Assembly: GCA_027627225.1 (NCBI GenBank)
Contig: CM051033.1
Span: 50,705,516-50,769,515 of the forward strand
Length of the DNA stretch: 64,000 nt
Source of the DNA: Congeria kusceri
Taxonomy: Eukaryota; Mollusca; Bivalvia; Myida; Dreissenidae
Direction of reading: 5' to 3'
In this document: in pieces, positions 1-25,437 of the stretch
How the letters are laid out: every line of letters begins with the position of its first letter
Position numbering within the stretch: the stretch's first letter is position 1
Notes under the pieces: model-generated
Databases searched by the model: none
Told to the model about the DNA's origin: nothing
What the model saw: only the letters and a program-made list of their open reading frames with translations
Program-made: the position numbers and the translations under genes

Positions 1-893
1 ACTCGAAACAGTGATCACTCTAAATAACGGACTCGAACGCATGACTACGCTCACTCACGGACTCGAACCCGTGACCACGCTCACTCACATAATCGAACCA
101 CTGACTACGCTCAACCATGGACTCGAACAAATGACCACGCTCAATCACGGACTCGAACCACGTGACCACACTCAATCACATAATCGAACCACTGACCAGA
201 AATTGAACTACAGTTCATTCTCAATCCCGGATACGAACCATTTATAATCTTTAACAAAGGACTCAAACCAGGGACAGTGTCTTCTTCAATCAGGGACTTG
301 AACCAGTAATTACATTCAATCACGGAATCAATCAACCAGTGACCAATCACAGTCAGATTCAAATCACTGACTACTTTCAATTACGGACTAGAGCCACTGA
401 CCATTTTCAATCACGGTCTAGAACCAGTGACAGCTCTCAATCACGGTATAGAAACAGTGACTTCTCTCAATCACGCTATAGAAACAATGACTTCTCTCAA
501 TCACAGTCTACAACTAGTGACTTCCCTCAATCACGCTATAGAACCAGTGACTACTCTCAATCACGGTATAGAACCAGTGACTACTCTCAATCACGGTATA
601 GAACCAATGACTTCTCTCAATCACGGTATATAACCAGTAACTACTCTCAATCACGGTAAATAACCAGTGACTACTCTCAGTCACGGTAAAGAACCAGTGA
701 CTACTCTCAATCACGGTAAAGAACCAGTGACTACTCTCAATCACGGTATAGAACCAGTGACTACTCTCAATCACGGTATAGAACCAGTGACTTCTCTCAA
801 TCATGGTAAAGAACCAGTAACTACTCACAATCACGGAATCGAAACGGTGACAACATGTAATCACGTTCTCGAACCAGTAACCAACCTAACGCG
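1..893. repeat. 30-bp minisatellite in an intron
   Basis: About 29 head-to-tail copies of a 30-bp unit resembling GAACCAGTGACTACTCTCAA followed by TCACGGTATA. Copies are most regular from about 400 to 840 and decay toward both ends. Because the period is a multiple of three, several frames on both strands stay open, but the translations are only the repeat in different frames. It lies upstream of the exon at 988 and is probably intronic. Confidence 0.93.
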
Positions 894-987
894 CAGACTG
901 GAATGCATATGATTTATTTCATTTTCTGTAAAATAAGAACACATTATAATAACATAATGGAACGTTAATGTCGATGCTTGTTTTCAG

Positions 988-1074
988 GCTCGTCGGGAGA
1001 ATCGGTGCACTTCGGGTATATACGCCATTATATGGATTCTATTTCCTATCTACACAATTCTTCTTACCGTAAAG
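988..1074 (+). CDS. membrane protein gene, internal exon a
   Basis: The acceptor TTTTCAG ends at 987 and the donor GTAAAA starts at 1075. Its 29 codons enter and leave at phase 0. The longer open frame that overlaps here on the same strand ignores these splice sites and is a shadow. Confidence 0.68.
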
Positions 1075-4000
1075 GTAAAATATTCCGTCATACAATAAAC
1101 ATTGACTATAAACGATCTAGACCGTCAAATCTGAAAATGTTTAATACGAAAACTCGTTATTTCGAAGTATTTTATCGGTCCAGACTTCTTCAGAATAATG
1201 GGGGGGGGGGGGGGAGGGGAGCGTCGTGCATATACGGAACTTTGACAGAAAGCGTTCCCGACAGGCGAGAATTTGACACGCCGAATAATTCCGGACCCCG
1301 GGAAATAGAATATAATCGGATTAAAGATCCCGGTATTATTGGTCACTCCCCCGGGCCATTTGATTCAACAAGCATCTCCCACTGTGGGGATTCAGACAAA
1401 AGTGCTTGGCTCTAGGGTGGGGCATTAGACTCCGAAACATGAAATTAGTCAAATTCACCTGGGTAAGCCCGTCGCTCCCTCCTAGGGGGAAAAAGTGATG
1501 GGTGCATAACAAGATTCGAATGTATTTACATTCAGTAGGCCAAATGCCCGTTATGGTCGAGGTTTGGGGAGCCTATCATATATGGTTTAGTGTTTGTTTT
1601 GCGTTTTTCGAAACTGTTGCTTTGGCAATTTGCCAGTTGCCTGAGGTAAAGGACGTTAGCTGATTCAATTTGAGTTTCACGAGCGCGGCGTCTATATGTG
1701 ATGGAAGCATATGGAAGGAGCATGGTATTATAATTGAGGCGTGTCGTTGGAAAACCGGGCTTAATGCATGTGCGTAAAGTGTCGTCCCGGATCAGCCTGT
1801 GCACTCCGCCTGTGCAGTCCGCACAGGCTATTCCGGGAATTCACTCTTCGCCTACAGCGGATTTATGTTTAGAAACATGTCCTTGAAACAGTAAATACCA
1901 CCAAAGCGGAAAGTGCCGTCCCGGATTAGCCTGTGCGGACTGCACAGGCTAATCCGGGACGACACTTTACGCTACGCACATGCATTAAGCCCGGTTTTCC
2001 CACTACACGCCTCAGTTGTCGTCTTACAAACGCTTGCAAGAAGTACCTGAGTAAAACTGAGTATTGCTTGGACACTTTTTTCGAAGGAAAAGTAATATTT
2101 ACATTTTTATCCAACGCTCGCAGTACGTTTTTAAACGACCAATGATGAAATTAAGAAATTAATTGCTACTCCCTGTAAGTGACTGGTTGCTCCTGTGTTT
2201 AGCCTTACATGTTCCAGAAATAGGTAGTGAATCATTGTAAAAATAGCGTAGTAGCAGACGCTGATACAGCTGCGTAGCGGCTAACATACGTAGGGTGATT
2301 TGTGTATATATCATGTGCGCATTGTAATTTTGATGCTGAACTGTCTATTTATCTTCATTAAACCTTCATGTTATTTCATGTTATTTTAAAGGGACCTGTT
2401 CACAGATTGACGAATGGATAATTTTTCAACTTTTTGTCACCGATTCCAAAAATAATAGAACAGTGAATACAAGGGAACAAAATAACACTACGGACCTAAA
2501 AATATACTGTATAAACCGTTTCGTTTATGAGTAATCATCGGTTGAAATTGCTAAAATTATAAAGCGTTTGTAACGCTGAACGATGGAATAATTTGGAGTG
2601 TTTCTGTTGTTTTCGTGGAAATATTTGACAACACGTGGAACATTTACATTTAGTAAATTATGCAGCATGACATATAGAAGTCGGAATGTCTGAGTGGTTA
2701 AGACGATATCTTTTTAATCCGGAGGGCCCGGGTTTCAACCCCGGTGGGACCAATATTTTTTTTTTCCAAACACTTTTCTAGTTATTATACTTGAGCTTTT
2801 TAGTTCCGATGCTTAAATCTGTCAAGTTTAGACAATTAATGATTTGAATACTTCAAAAAATGCCAAAATCTGTGAACAAATATGTCGGCCTATTTTATTA
2901 AGGAAAAGTGTTTTTTTTTTTTTCTGATCCAGTTCTTTACTTACGTGATCAATAACTGTTTAAAATATTACTGTACCATATTAAATCGTTTGTTTTGCGA
3001 CTCGGACTTAACTTGGTCATCTTTTGTTACTCATCACTAAACACTTAAATTTGTAATATGATGTTGATATCATTTGCCTTCTTCATATATATATTACGAC
3101 GCCCTTTCGGATGCTTTGCATTAATGTTTTTTCTTGTATATTTTATATTGACATTTATACAGGCCGCGGGCACTCTTCACGGTACACCGACCCTCACCGG
3201 GAAGGAAGTAGGCCCTTATGCCCTGGTAATTCTCTCCTGCATTTGTTCCCTGGGAATAAGGGGCGTGGCGCTGTACTATGTAGTCAAAGTTTACAAAAAC
3301 TTTGGAAAAGGTCTCAAAGAGAGAGGTAAGCTGATAATTCTGATACACAATGATAAGCAACATACACACCCATTATCACCCACTTTTCTGTCACTTTCTT
3401 TCAGCACGTCAGACAAGATTCTACTTCGTCTTGCTATATCTAATGTCGACGATCTCGCAGGTGTTTCGGCATTTATCCGTACCTACTCAAAAGATCAACG
3501 TACATACAATCGACAAACTACATCCAACACAATTAGTCACTTTACAGTGAAAAATAACAAAATTGCTATGCAATAATATGAATAGACGGCAGAGCGTGGA
3601 AGTGTTGTGCCTGCTTAGAATTTCTCCATTAGGCATAAAAAAAATATGTTTGTTTCAGGTTACATGCCCCCAAAATTAGGGTAGGTAGGTAGGGATTTAT
3701 TATTATTATTATTATTTGGTAAATGGTCAACTTTAAGATTCTAAAACTAAATGAATATTCAAAACATATCAGTAATATCCTTAAACATTGTTTTTAAGTG
3801 GATGCTATCAAAACGAAACACTTATTTATCCCAAAAACATTTAATTATGGAAAAAGGTAAATAAAACAAAACAAGAGCACCGCCTACGGGTGCTGGACGC
3901 TAGACTTTGTCGTAATTGATAGTAGTCTGGCATTTTTTTTTATTATAATGTGCTCATCACTGTGATGAAGTGTCTTAAATTTCATGTAAATACCTCTCAT

Positions 4001-4925
4001 TGATATTGAGAAATTTAATTTAAAGCTAAAATTCTGAGTTCAAAAGGGCAGTAGCTCCACCAAAATCCTTGATATAGTTACCTCATCTTGTCTACCGAAT
4101 GGGTTCATAACTGTGATCAAGTATTTTGAGTTTCAAGTCAACACCACTGATAATTATTGTGAAATTTGACCTAAAGCGTACTTCATCACTGTGAGCAAGT
4201 ATTTTTAGTTTTAAGTCAATACCTCATACAGGTATTGAGAACTTTGACCTAAAGCGAAAATCGTGTTGAAAAAGGGGTAAAAACTCCAACAAAATCATTG
4301 AAAAAAGTTACCTCCTCATGTCTGCAGAATGCGGTCAGCACCATAAACAAGTATATTGAGTTTAATTTAATGCCTCTGATAGTTATTGAGAAGTGTTATA
4401 TTTAAAAAATGTCAAAATATTCTACGTTGTAAATCCAAAAAGGGCTGATAACTCTGGAAATACCAATCACAGGGTTACCTGCCTTGTTGTACTGAATTAC
4501 CCGTTTGATAGTGAACAAATATTGAAAGTTTCAAATGGATACCTTTGACAGTTGTTGAAAAATGGAATCTGAAAAAAAACTTAACCAAAAGCCTTAACCA
4601 AAAAACTTAACGAACGCAGACGCTGAGGCAGACGACAGAGCGAAGACAATAACTCGACTTGTTTCTTCGAAAAGTCGAGCTAAAAGTGTCTGACAAACTC
4701 AATAAAATTTCCTGGAGTCGGGGAATTTTTTAAGGGTAGGTCGGGTAACCTGAAACAAACATAACTTTTTTACGCCTTACATAATTACTCGTTTCACGCT
4801 CAACCATCGAATTCGTGTGGTGCGTTGCTTATACTCAACACCTTTTTTCGTTTTCAGTGTACGGACAGCCGACATCTGCCTCGTACGAGGGCGTTTCCGG
4901 TGAGGTACCGAAGTTCCGGTATTAG
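988..4925 (+). CDS. 3' part of a multi-pass membrane protein gene (three last coding exons)
   Basis: Three exons join in phase: 988-1074, 3163-3325 and 4858-4925 (stop TAG 4923-4925). They give about 105 C-terminal residues. The first exon encodes ARRENRCTSGIYAIIWILFP and continues to LLTVK, containing a hydrophobic helix. The second holds another hydrophobic helix (YALVILSCICSLGIRGVALY) followed by the basic stretch KVYKNFGKGLKER. The last encodes a short polar tail ending EVPKFRY. Helices, a basic juxtamembrane stretch and a polar tail fit a small multi-pass membrane protein with a cytosolic C-terminus. The layout reminds me of small four-helix invertebrate families such as DUF4728, but I cannot confirm the family. 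The 5' exons lie left of the window. Confidence 0.72.
1200..1220. other. poly-G run
   Basis: A run of about 15 consecutive G followed by AGGGGAG, inside the intron. It could form a G-quadruplex on the plus strand. Such homopolymers are also prone to sequencing error. Confidence 0.7.
1736..2013. mobile_element. palindromic MITE copy 1 (GGCGTGTCG ends)
   Basis: Ends are inverted: GAGGCGTGTCGTTGG on the left and CACTACACGCCTC on the right. Inside are two nested hairpins built on CCCGGATTAGCCTGTGC with its complement, and GCATGTGCGTAAAGTGTCG, which is repeated inverted near the other end. The same layout recurs seven more times in the window. Confidence 0.9.
2392..2884. mobile_element. AAGGGACCTGTTCACAG-ended element with an internal tRNA-like box
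   Basis: The left end AAGGGACCTGTTCACAGATT is mirrored at the right by AAATCTGTGAACAA. Near 2682-2754 is a tRNA-like stretch: a box A-like GTCTGAGTGGTTAAGACG and a box B-like GGGTTTCAACCCC, ending GGGACCA. The tRNA fold is imperfect, so this is read as a SINE-derived or MITE-like element, not a working tRNA gene. Confidence 0.65.
3163..3325 (+). CDS. membrane protein gene, internal exon b
   Basis: Acceptor TTATACAG and donor GTAAGC. It enters at phase 0 and leaves at phase 1, matching both neighbours. It encodes AAGTLHGTPTLTGKEVGPYA, one transmembrane helix, then a basic stretch. Confidence 0.74.
3869..4682 (+). mobile_element. array-cored non-autonomous element, copy A
   Basis: It starts with a hairpin around CACCGCCTACGGGTGCTGG and ends with the CGACTT...AAGTCG stem near 4655-4682. 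The core is several diverged copies of a unit of roughly 150 bp including TTGAGTTTCAAGTC, ATTGAGAA and AGTTACCTC. An inverted relative is at 6109-6955. Confidence 0.78.
4858..4925 (+). CDS. membrane protein gene, terminal exon
   Basis: Acceptor CGTTTTCAG. After completing a split Val codon it encodes YGQPTSASYEGVSGEVPKFR, then Tyr and TAG. The 3' UTR follows; an AATAAA at about 5082 (in GTAAATAAATT) is a plausible polyadenylation signal. Confidence 0.7.
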
Positions 4926-6108
4926 ATGATAGACGTCCAAACCACATATGGCCAAATGGAATGAATGTTTTGTGTCTTGAAATGTGTTCAGAAACGATTT
5001 GATATTGGCTATATGTAGACGACGAGAAAAAAGGCAATACATTGTATCGTTTAGTTACAATCTTGCATGTATATAGTATGTAAATAAATTTTGCAATATA
5101 AATATACAATATGTTGCGTTGAATTACCTCTTTTATTTATATAAACCTTAGCATGTTTTGTAACCACCTGTGTTTGCATGTAGTTTTATAAAATTTCAGG
5201 TACCGGTAATCTTCAAATGCGTTTCGTTGGCCTATCTATCATTCACTAGGGAGAAATGTTCGTGTTATCGGTAACATACATTAAAAAGCTGAGATGTAAA
5301 GACGATTTCAGTTCACGTCTTTACAGAAAGTTTTAAAGGGACTACTTCATCGAAAAGGACTACAAGGGGGAAATTTCTTTTTTTTTTAATCTGAAATTTT
5401 GATACTAATACTGGCATATGATATCGGTTAAAACAGGGTATATATAATGGGAAAAGAGTGTACGCGTTCTGAGATCAAAATCAATTCATAATATGGGTTG
5501 TGTTTGTTTGGCCCTTTTCCTGTTAACATTTTGACGTCCGAGTTGTGAGCCTATTGTATAACCAACGTTTACAAACGTTTAAAGCGCTGTCTACTGTCAT
5601 TTCTTCGTATGGCTCCTAAGTCTTGAGTTCCATACCCCCCCCTCCCCCTCCCCAATAGGGTTTTAATTTGTTCAGGCTTTTTTTGCTAATTTGTTTTTAT
5701 CAAATATCTTATTGTGTATTATATTATTTTTATTTATTTAATGCACATGTCTTAGTAAAGCGCATTTCTATCAAAGAATATAATTTATAGTGCAATAAGA
5801 CGCCAATTTTTTGCTGACATAGTCCCTTTAAGCGATTTTTGCATTTGACTATTTTACAAAACTTCACTGTATATTTTTCAACGCTACGATGTACAGAAAT
5901 GAACTTCTAGATGTGAATTTTGAGGTTGTATGCCCCGATTTCCGAAGCTAAATACGGAGGACGCAGTTTTACTAGTGATGCTGAATACAAATGTGGAGGA
6001 CACAGTTTTACTAGTGATGCTGAATACAAATACACAAGTCCAGTGTTATGCATGATGTCTAATGGATAGAAAATGTCTTTAAAATCGCCTTCATACTAAG
6101 TTGTTATT
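4926..6108. other. 3' UTR and gene-free stretch
   Basis: The first 150-200 bases are the probable 3' UTR of the membrane protein gene. The rest has no supportable gene. It contains a pyrimidine tract at 5632-5654 and a two-copy 45-bp direct repeat at about 5950-6035 (ACAGTTTTACTAGTGATGCT in each). Confidence 0.55.
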
Positions 6109-6955
6109 AGCTGGACTTTTCGAAGAAAAAAAATCGAGCTTTAGTCGTCGCCGTCGTCTGTCATTAGTTAAGTTTGTTGGTTATTTTTTGTTATCAGAGT
6201 CCTTTTTTTTTAAACTGTGATATGTATCCATTTGAAACTTTCAATACTTATTCACAATTAAAGGGTACTCCATTTCAACAAGGCAGGTAACCCCTGTGAG
6301 TTGTATTTCCATAGTTATTTGCCCTTGTTTGGACTTACAACTTTGCATATTTTGACAATTTTTTGGTAAATATAAAATTTCTCAATAACTATCAGACATT
6401 AAACTGAAACTCAAAGTAATTGTTTATGGTGCTGACACCATACTGCAGAGATAAGAAGGTAACACTCTCTATGATTTGTTGGAGTTATTCCCCTTTTTAA
6501 CTTACAATTTCTCTTTTAGATTAGACTTCTCAATACCTATATGAGGTATTGACTTGGAACTCAAAGTACTTGACCATAGTGATGAGCTTATTCTGTAGAC
6601 AAGAGGAGGTAACTCAATCAAGGATTTTGTAATTGCTCCTTTTTTCTCAGAAATGTCGTTGTATGTCAAAATATCTATAAGATGTATAGACTTGAAATAC
6701 AAAATAATTTATCACCGTTATGAACCCATTCTTTAAACAAGATGAGGTAACTGTATCAAGGACTTTGGTGGAGTTATTGCTCGTTTTTCAACCTAGAATT
6801 TTTGGCTTGAGGTCAAATTCCTTTACACGAGGTATTGACTTGAAATTCAAAATACTTTATAACAGTGATAAACTTATTCTATAAACAAACCGAGTCAAGA
6901 ATACTGTAAAATATAAGAAAGTGGAGCGTCCAGCACCCGTAGGCGTTGCTCTTGG
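6109..6955 (-). mobile_element. array-cored non-autonomous element, copy B (inverted)
   Basis: Reads as the reverse complement of the family at 3869-4682: it starts AGCTGGACTTTTCGAAGAAA and ends CAGCACCCGTAGGCGTTGCT. The core is diverged tandem units with the same AGGTAACT and TCAAAGTACTTGA words. Confidence 0.78.
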
Positions 6956-7244
6956 TTTTTTATTACTTTTTATAGCTATGATGTTCTTGTCTACTAATTT
7001 TAATTGCGTACAATGCCATTATGTGCATCAACGAGTTAAATCTCATACCTCTGGATGATATTATTATTACTTTTATATTTCCATACACTCCTTATTACGA
7101 CTGTTCACATTTCAAATACATAAACATATCTGAATAAGCAAGCATCTGTATCATTAATATACATGATACCACCCATGTGTGACCAACTCACATTACTGAT
7201 TTATTTCATTTAACTGCATTGTGCACCAATAAAAACAACACTGT

Positions 7245-8436
7245 TGCAGGTTTGCCTGACTTTTATTTACTTAATAGCAGATACCTCTTGTAGAATACCT
7301 CTGGTATTAAATGGTTTCAAGTTCATCAAACTGAACAACAACAACAAAAAATCATTAACACGTTATTAACATTTCTGTCATTCTGTCAAGTATGGCACAG
7401 TAACGAGAAAATAAACAAGGTTTGTGTTCGTTTTATACAGAAGAATCATCATTTAACTAACCAACCAAAGTCCAGAGTTAAAAAAATATCGGCGTTCCGA
7501 AGTTTTACATCAATAATTGCGTACCTTATTACTAACAATTACGAAAACAGCTTAAGCAAGTACATTCAGATATATTTTCTTCACTTGGGTGGTTAACCAA
7601 TCCCCATACAGCAATCAAAGCAAACGCTGAATGTTGACAATGTCAATGTCAGAAAATATTTTTCTTTTGAAATCTTAACAAGATCTGATCTTTAAATCAG
7701 CATGCATACACACTTTCATACAAAACATTGAAAACAGTTCCCAGCAGTAAAGCTCAGTAAGCAAGCAAAGATTTCCAAACCCTGCCCACTAAAACCAAAC
7801 CCCACCACCTGGGCTTTAGCACTATAACCTGGCTTGGGAGGGTCCATGAAGACCCAGCACATAAATATATATATGTAACATAGTAAACATACATGCTAAC
7901 AGATGCACTCAACAAACAGTTGATGCGCAATTTGATGACATTGAAACACTTGATAGGCAAAGTTCCTTTCTAGCAGTGTGCTAAATTGATAACTATTGAA
8001 TCTCAAGTTAGGCGGAAAGAGCACTTAATAAAGCCTTCACAAAAAAACAAACAACATACATCCACATGCATGTAGGTAAGCAAAAAAAAAATCCACATCA
8101 AAATTCAGGGGAAAGAAAAAATTTCATGATACGAAATAAGTTATCATTTAAGGGAAAGAAATGCACTCTGCAAACCCGTTTTATAGGTAATAAATTGACC
8201 TAAGTAAGACAATCAAAATATTGTGACAACATAATAACGTTAAAAACGACCTCAACAAATGCTCTAGTAAATTACAATGTTTGTTCAATCTTGTTTTTAA
8301 ATAACTGATGATCGCAAAGTTCTAAAAAACACCAAAACACAGATTCTCCAATCGACAATTTCTCCAATGCCCGATGACAACTTCTGTAGCATGTATGGAA
8401 TTGTTCTACAGCTTGGACTGATCTCCCACCCTGTGT
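7245..8436 (-). other. GAPDH 3' UTR (probable)
   Basis: AT-rich sequence after the GAPDH stop with no supportable gene. On the minus strand an AATAAA (plus-strand TTTATT at 7262-7267) would place the transcript end near 7245. The exact end cannot be seen. Confidence 0.45.
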
Positions 8437-23193
<14,757 letters not shown>

Positions 23194-23832
23194 TGTGATT
23201 TGTGTAGACTATCTGAAATGTAATCAATTGAATAACTGAACTGTGTGCTTCATCTTTGATCTACACAATCAATAATTAAACCAATAAACAGAAACTGCTT
23301 ATTTTCACAAATTTGTGCTTAAAGACAGAAATGAATATAACTCTAATACTTTTCCTACCTTGTACATGAACAACTTACTTGTATATGACAAGGCTAATGA
23401 AGTACTAACCTCCTTGCCAAATTATTTTCCACGTCATTTCATGCAAGCGACCTTCACCTTCCTTAACCATTTTCTCAAGGTCAGACGGATATAATTTGCA
23501 AATTTACGTGAAATTTTGCAACAAAGCTCTATGTTTTGTTGTTAACCTATAAAATGTCCTAAAAGTGTTTTGCCTGTTACACTAAAAACTGCATACAATA
23601 AACGAAACACTGACACTCTTCCCCAAACATAAATGATAAAGACATGATTATGAAAAAGAACATTCGTCTGCAAAGTATACATTTTGTGCATCGAAATACC
23701 TCGTAATTCTAATTTTAACTGCAACACAAACAAGCCTCATTTTATTTGTTAATGTCTTGTTCCATTATTTTGAATTTATTCTTAGCGTCATATATTAAAA
23801 ACATGCACATTCAACAAAAATGTAAGACTCAC

Positions 23833-23875
23833 CAACCTCTCTTTTTCTAGCCGGTAAAGGAAGTGAGAACGAACG
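23833..23875 (-). promoter_or_regulatory. GAPDH 5' noncoding exon and start region (inferred)
   Basis: On the minus strand CTTCCTTTACCGGCTAGAAA runs into AAGAGAGGTTG and then a consensus donor GTGAGTC (plus-strand 23826-23832). This is the best candidate for the first noncoding exon, joining to the acceptor at 23212. The exact start site is not visible, and no TATA box is seen. Confidence 0.55.
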
Positions 23876-23993
23876 CATGAGCAGCAGTTCCAAGACAGGG
23901 GAGGTAACAAGCTTACAGATTTCCTTCCCTTCCCGGAAGCAAACATTTCCAGGACAACAAAACAAAACAGCAGGTGCCCGTTATTGAAGATAG
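23833..23993. promoter_or_regulatory. divergent GAPDH / ODAD1 promoter region
   Basis: The candidate noncoding first exons of the two genes, with donors at 23832 (minus) and 23994 (plus, GATAG then GTAAGT), are about 160 bases apart. The interval has ETS-like GGAAG cores at 23860 and 23935 (CCCGGAAGC). A GGTAAC at about 23909 matches one half of an RFX X-box, a cilia-gene element, but the other half is not evident. Confidence 0.5.
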
Positions 23994-23999
23994 GTAAGT

Positions 24000-25231
24000 G
24001 GTCATGTTGTTTGTTTTTATTTTAATGTTTTCATCGAAAGATTTGAGTATTCAGGTATATTATATTATTCAATGCAGTTTGAGCACAGCGATTTTTATAA
24101 AGTCAGCGCTATATTTACTACTGCACACGCAATTTAAAGAAACATTTAGCAAAACCTTGTGTCATCTGTTTTCTTGTCAGTGGCAGAGAGAGGGAGACTC
24201 GGTCAGTCAATATTTTTGTCTTGTTTACTAAATTTTTCAATATGAATACAAGTGATGGCCTTCTTATTACTGTAAAACATATATTGTGCTTAAAATGATG
24301 CACACAATGTTTAATTATTAAATGTTTCACACAATCTAAATGAAAATGACCCTGAGCTCCAGTGGGAGATCAAACAGTGATCTCCAGCATGGGAGGCAGA
24401 TACTATAACCCTTTGGCGAGACTGTTTAAAGTGCCGTATATTTGTTGACGAGTTGTTGTTGAACAAGTTCTTTAACGACACAGAGTGTCCGCCTTTCCAA
24501 TAGGATAACAAGTTAGGCCCTGTTTGAATATTGAGCTATTGTCTATATGCACAGGGCCTAACCGCAGAAAGACCATTTCTGGGGTGGAAATATTTCCATA
24601 TATGTCTATAGAGTAGCAACAGGATTTTGATTGCAATGTTTAACCATCGCATTATAGTATTTATCCTGAGAAAATTGTTATAAAATGAACATACCTGTGA
24701 GGAAATATTATTCAACATTATGCCCAGTATATTTTATTTAAACTCCATTTCCACTGTTTATGATTTTAGGATTTAAATCTATGCAACAGACATCTCTTTC
24801 TCGCTATCGATGGACTGAAATCTTGATACTGATTGGTCAATTTTCAAACACCTTATACAGTGTATTGAGGAAAGCAAACAACTTCTAGTAAACAATATGG
24901 TATTTCTGGAGCATATTTCAATATATTTTGTAATTTTGATATAATGATACAAAACTAAATTTTAAACTTTTCATTTTCCACCACGTAAACTGCCATTTGA
25001 CAATGAGACGTTACGGTGAATTTAGTCCCATCTAAAAAGTAGCACTAAATTTGTGTTAAACATCTCATTTATTACCTCTCCACTACATATTTGTTAACGA
25101 GGTGCTGTTGAAATAGCTTGACAGCGACACTGTTAGAGTGTGACCCCCTCTCACGCAGAAGACCTGTGATTCAATCCCCCGCAGGTGCTAAGGACTTTTC
25201 ACTTCAGAATTTTCTATGTGCATGATTTCAG
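24000..25231. other. ODAD1 5' intron
   Basis: No coding exon is seen. Two related degenerate tRNA-like or SINE-like fragments (GACGAGTTGTTGTTGAAC at about 24447 and AACGAGGTGCTGTTGAA at about 25096) are the only recognisable content. Confidence 0.4.
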
Positions 25232-25437
25232 TGAACTCAGATCCATCTCACCTAAATATAAAAAAAAAAGAAGTCCAGAATGCCGCGTCCCAGGTCAGCG
25301 AGGTCGGACAACAGCGATGGCGACATCGAGGGCCTGGCGGAGCAGGAGCTGGTCAAGCTGCAGCGTCAGTATCGCATCATGGAAGGAGACAGGGCTGCGT
25401 ACACAGAGGAATCGCAGAATATTATCCGAAAACAAAA
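25232..25437 (+). CDS. ODAD1: ODAD1 exon with start codon
   Basis: The ATG at 25280 starts MPRPRSARSDNSDGDIEGLA, followed by EQELVKLQRQYRIMEGDRAA. The acceptor at 25231 is favoured because the one at 25207 would add an upstream ATG. The donor is GTGAGG, leaving at phase 2; the coding part is 25280-25437. Confidence 0.88.

Noticed and set aside
1..893. CRISPR-like array
   Set aside because: The repeats are contiguous with no unique spacers, and the window is clearly eukaryotic.
11..912. Several overlapping open frames on both strands in the 30-bp repeat
   Set aside because: All are translations of the same 30-bp unit in different frames; there are no splice sites or start context, and no frame is favoured.
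2682..2754. tRNA gene ending GGGACCA
   Set aside because: The D and anticodon arms do not fold cleanly and it lies within an inverted-end repeat element.
3058..3576. 172-codon plus-strand frame taken as one exon
   Set aside because: Consensus acceptor and donor inside it, plus phase agreement with 988-1074 and 4858-4925, show that only 3163-3325 is coding.
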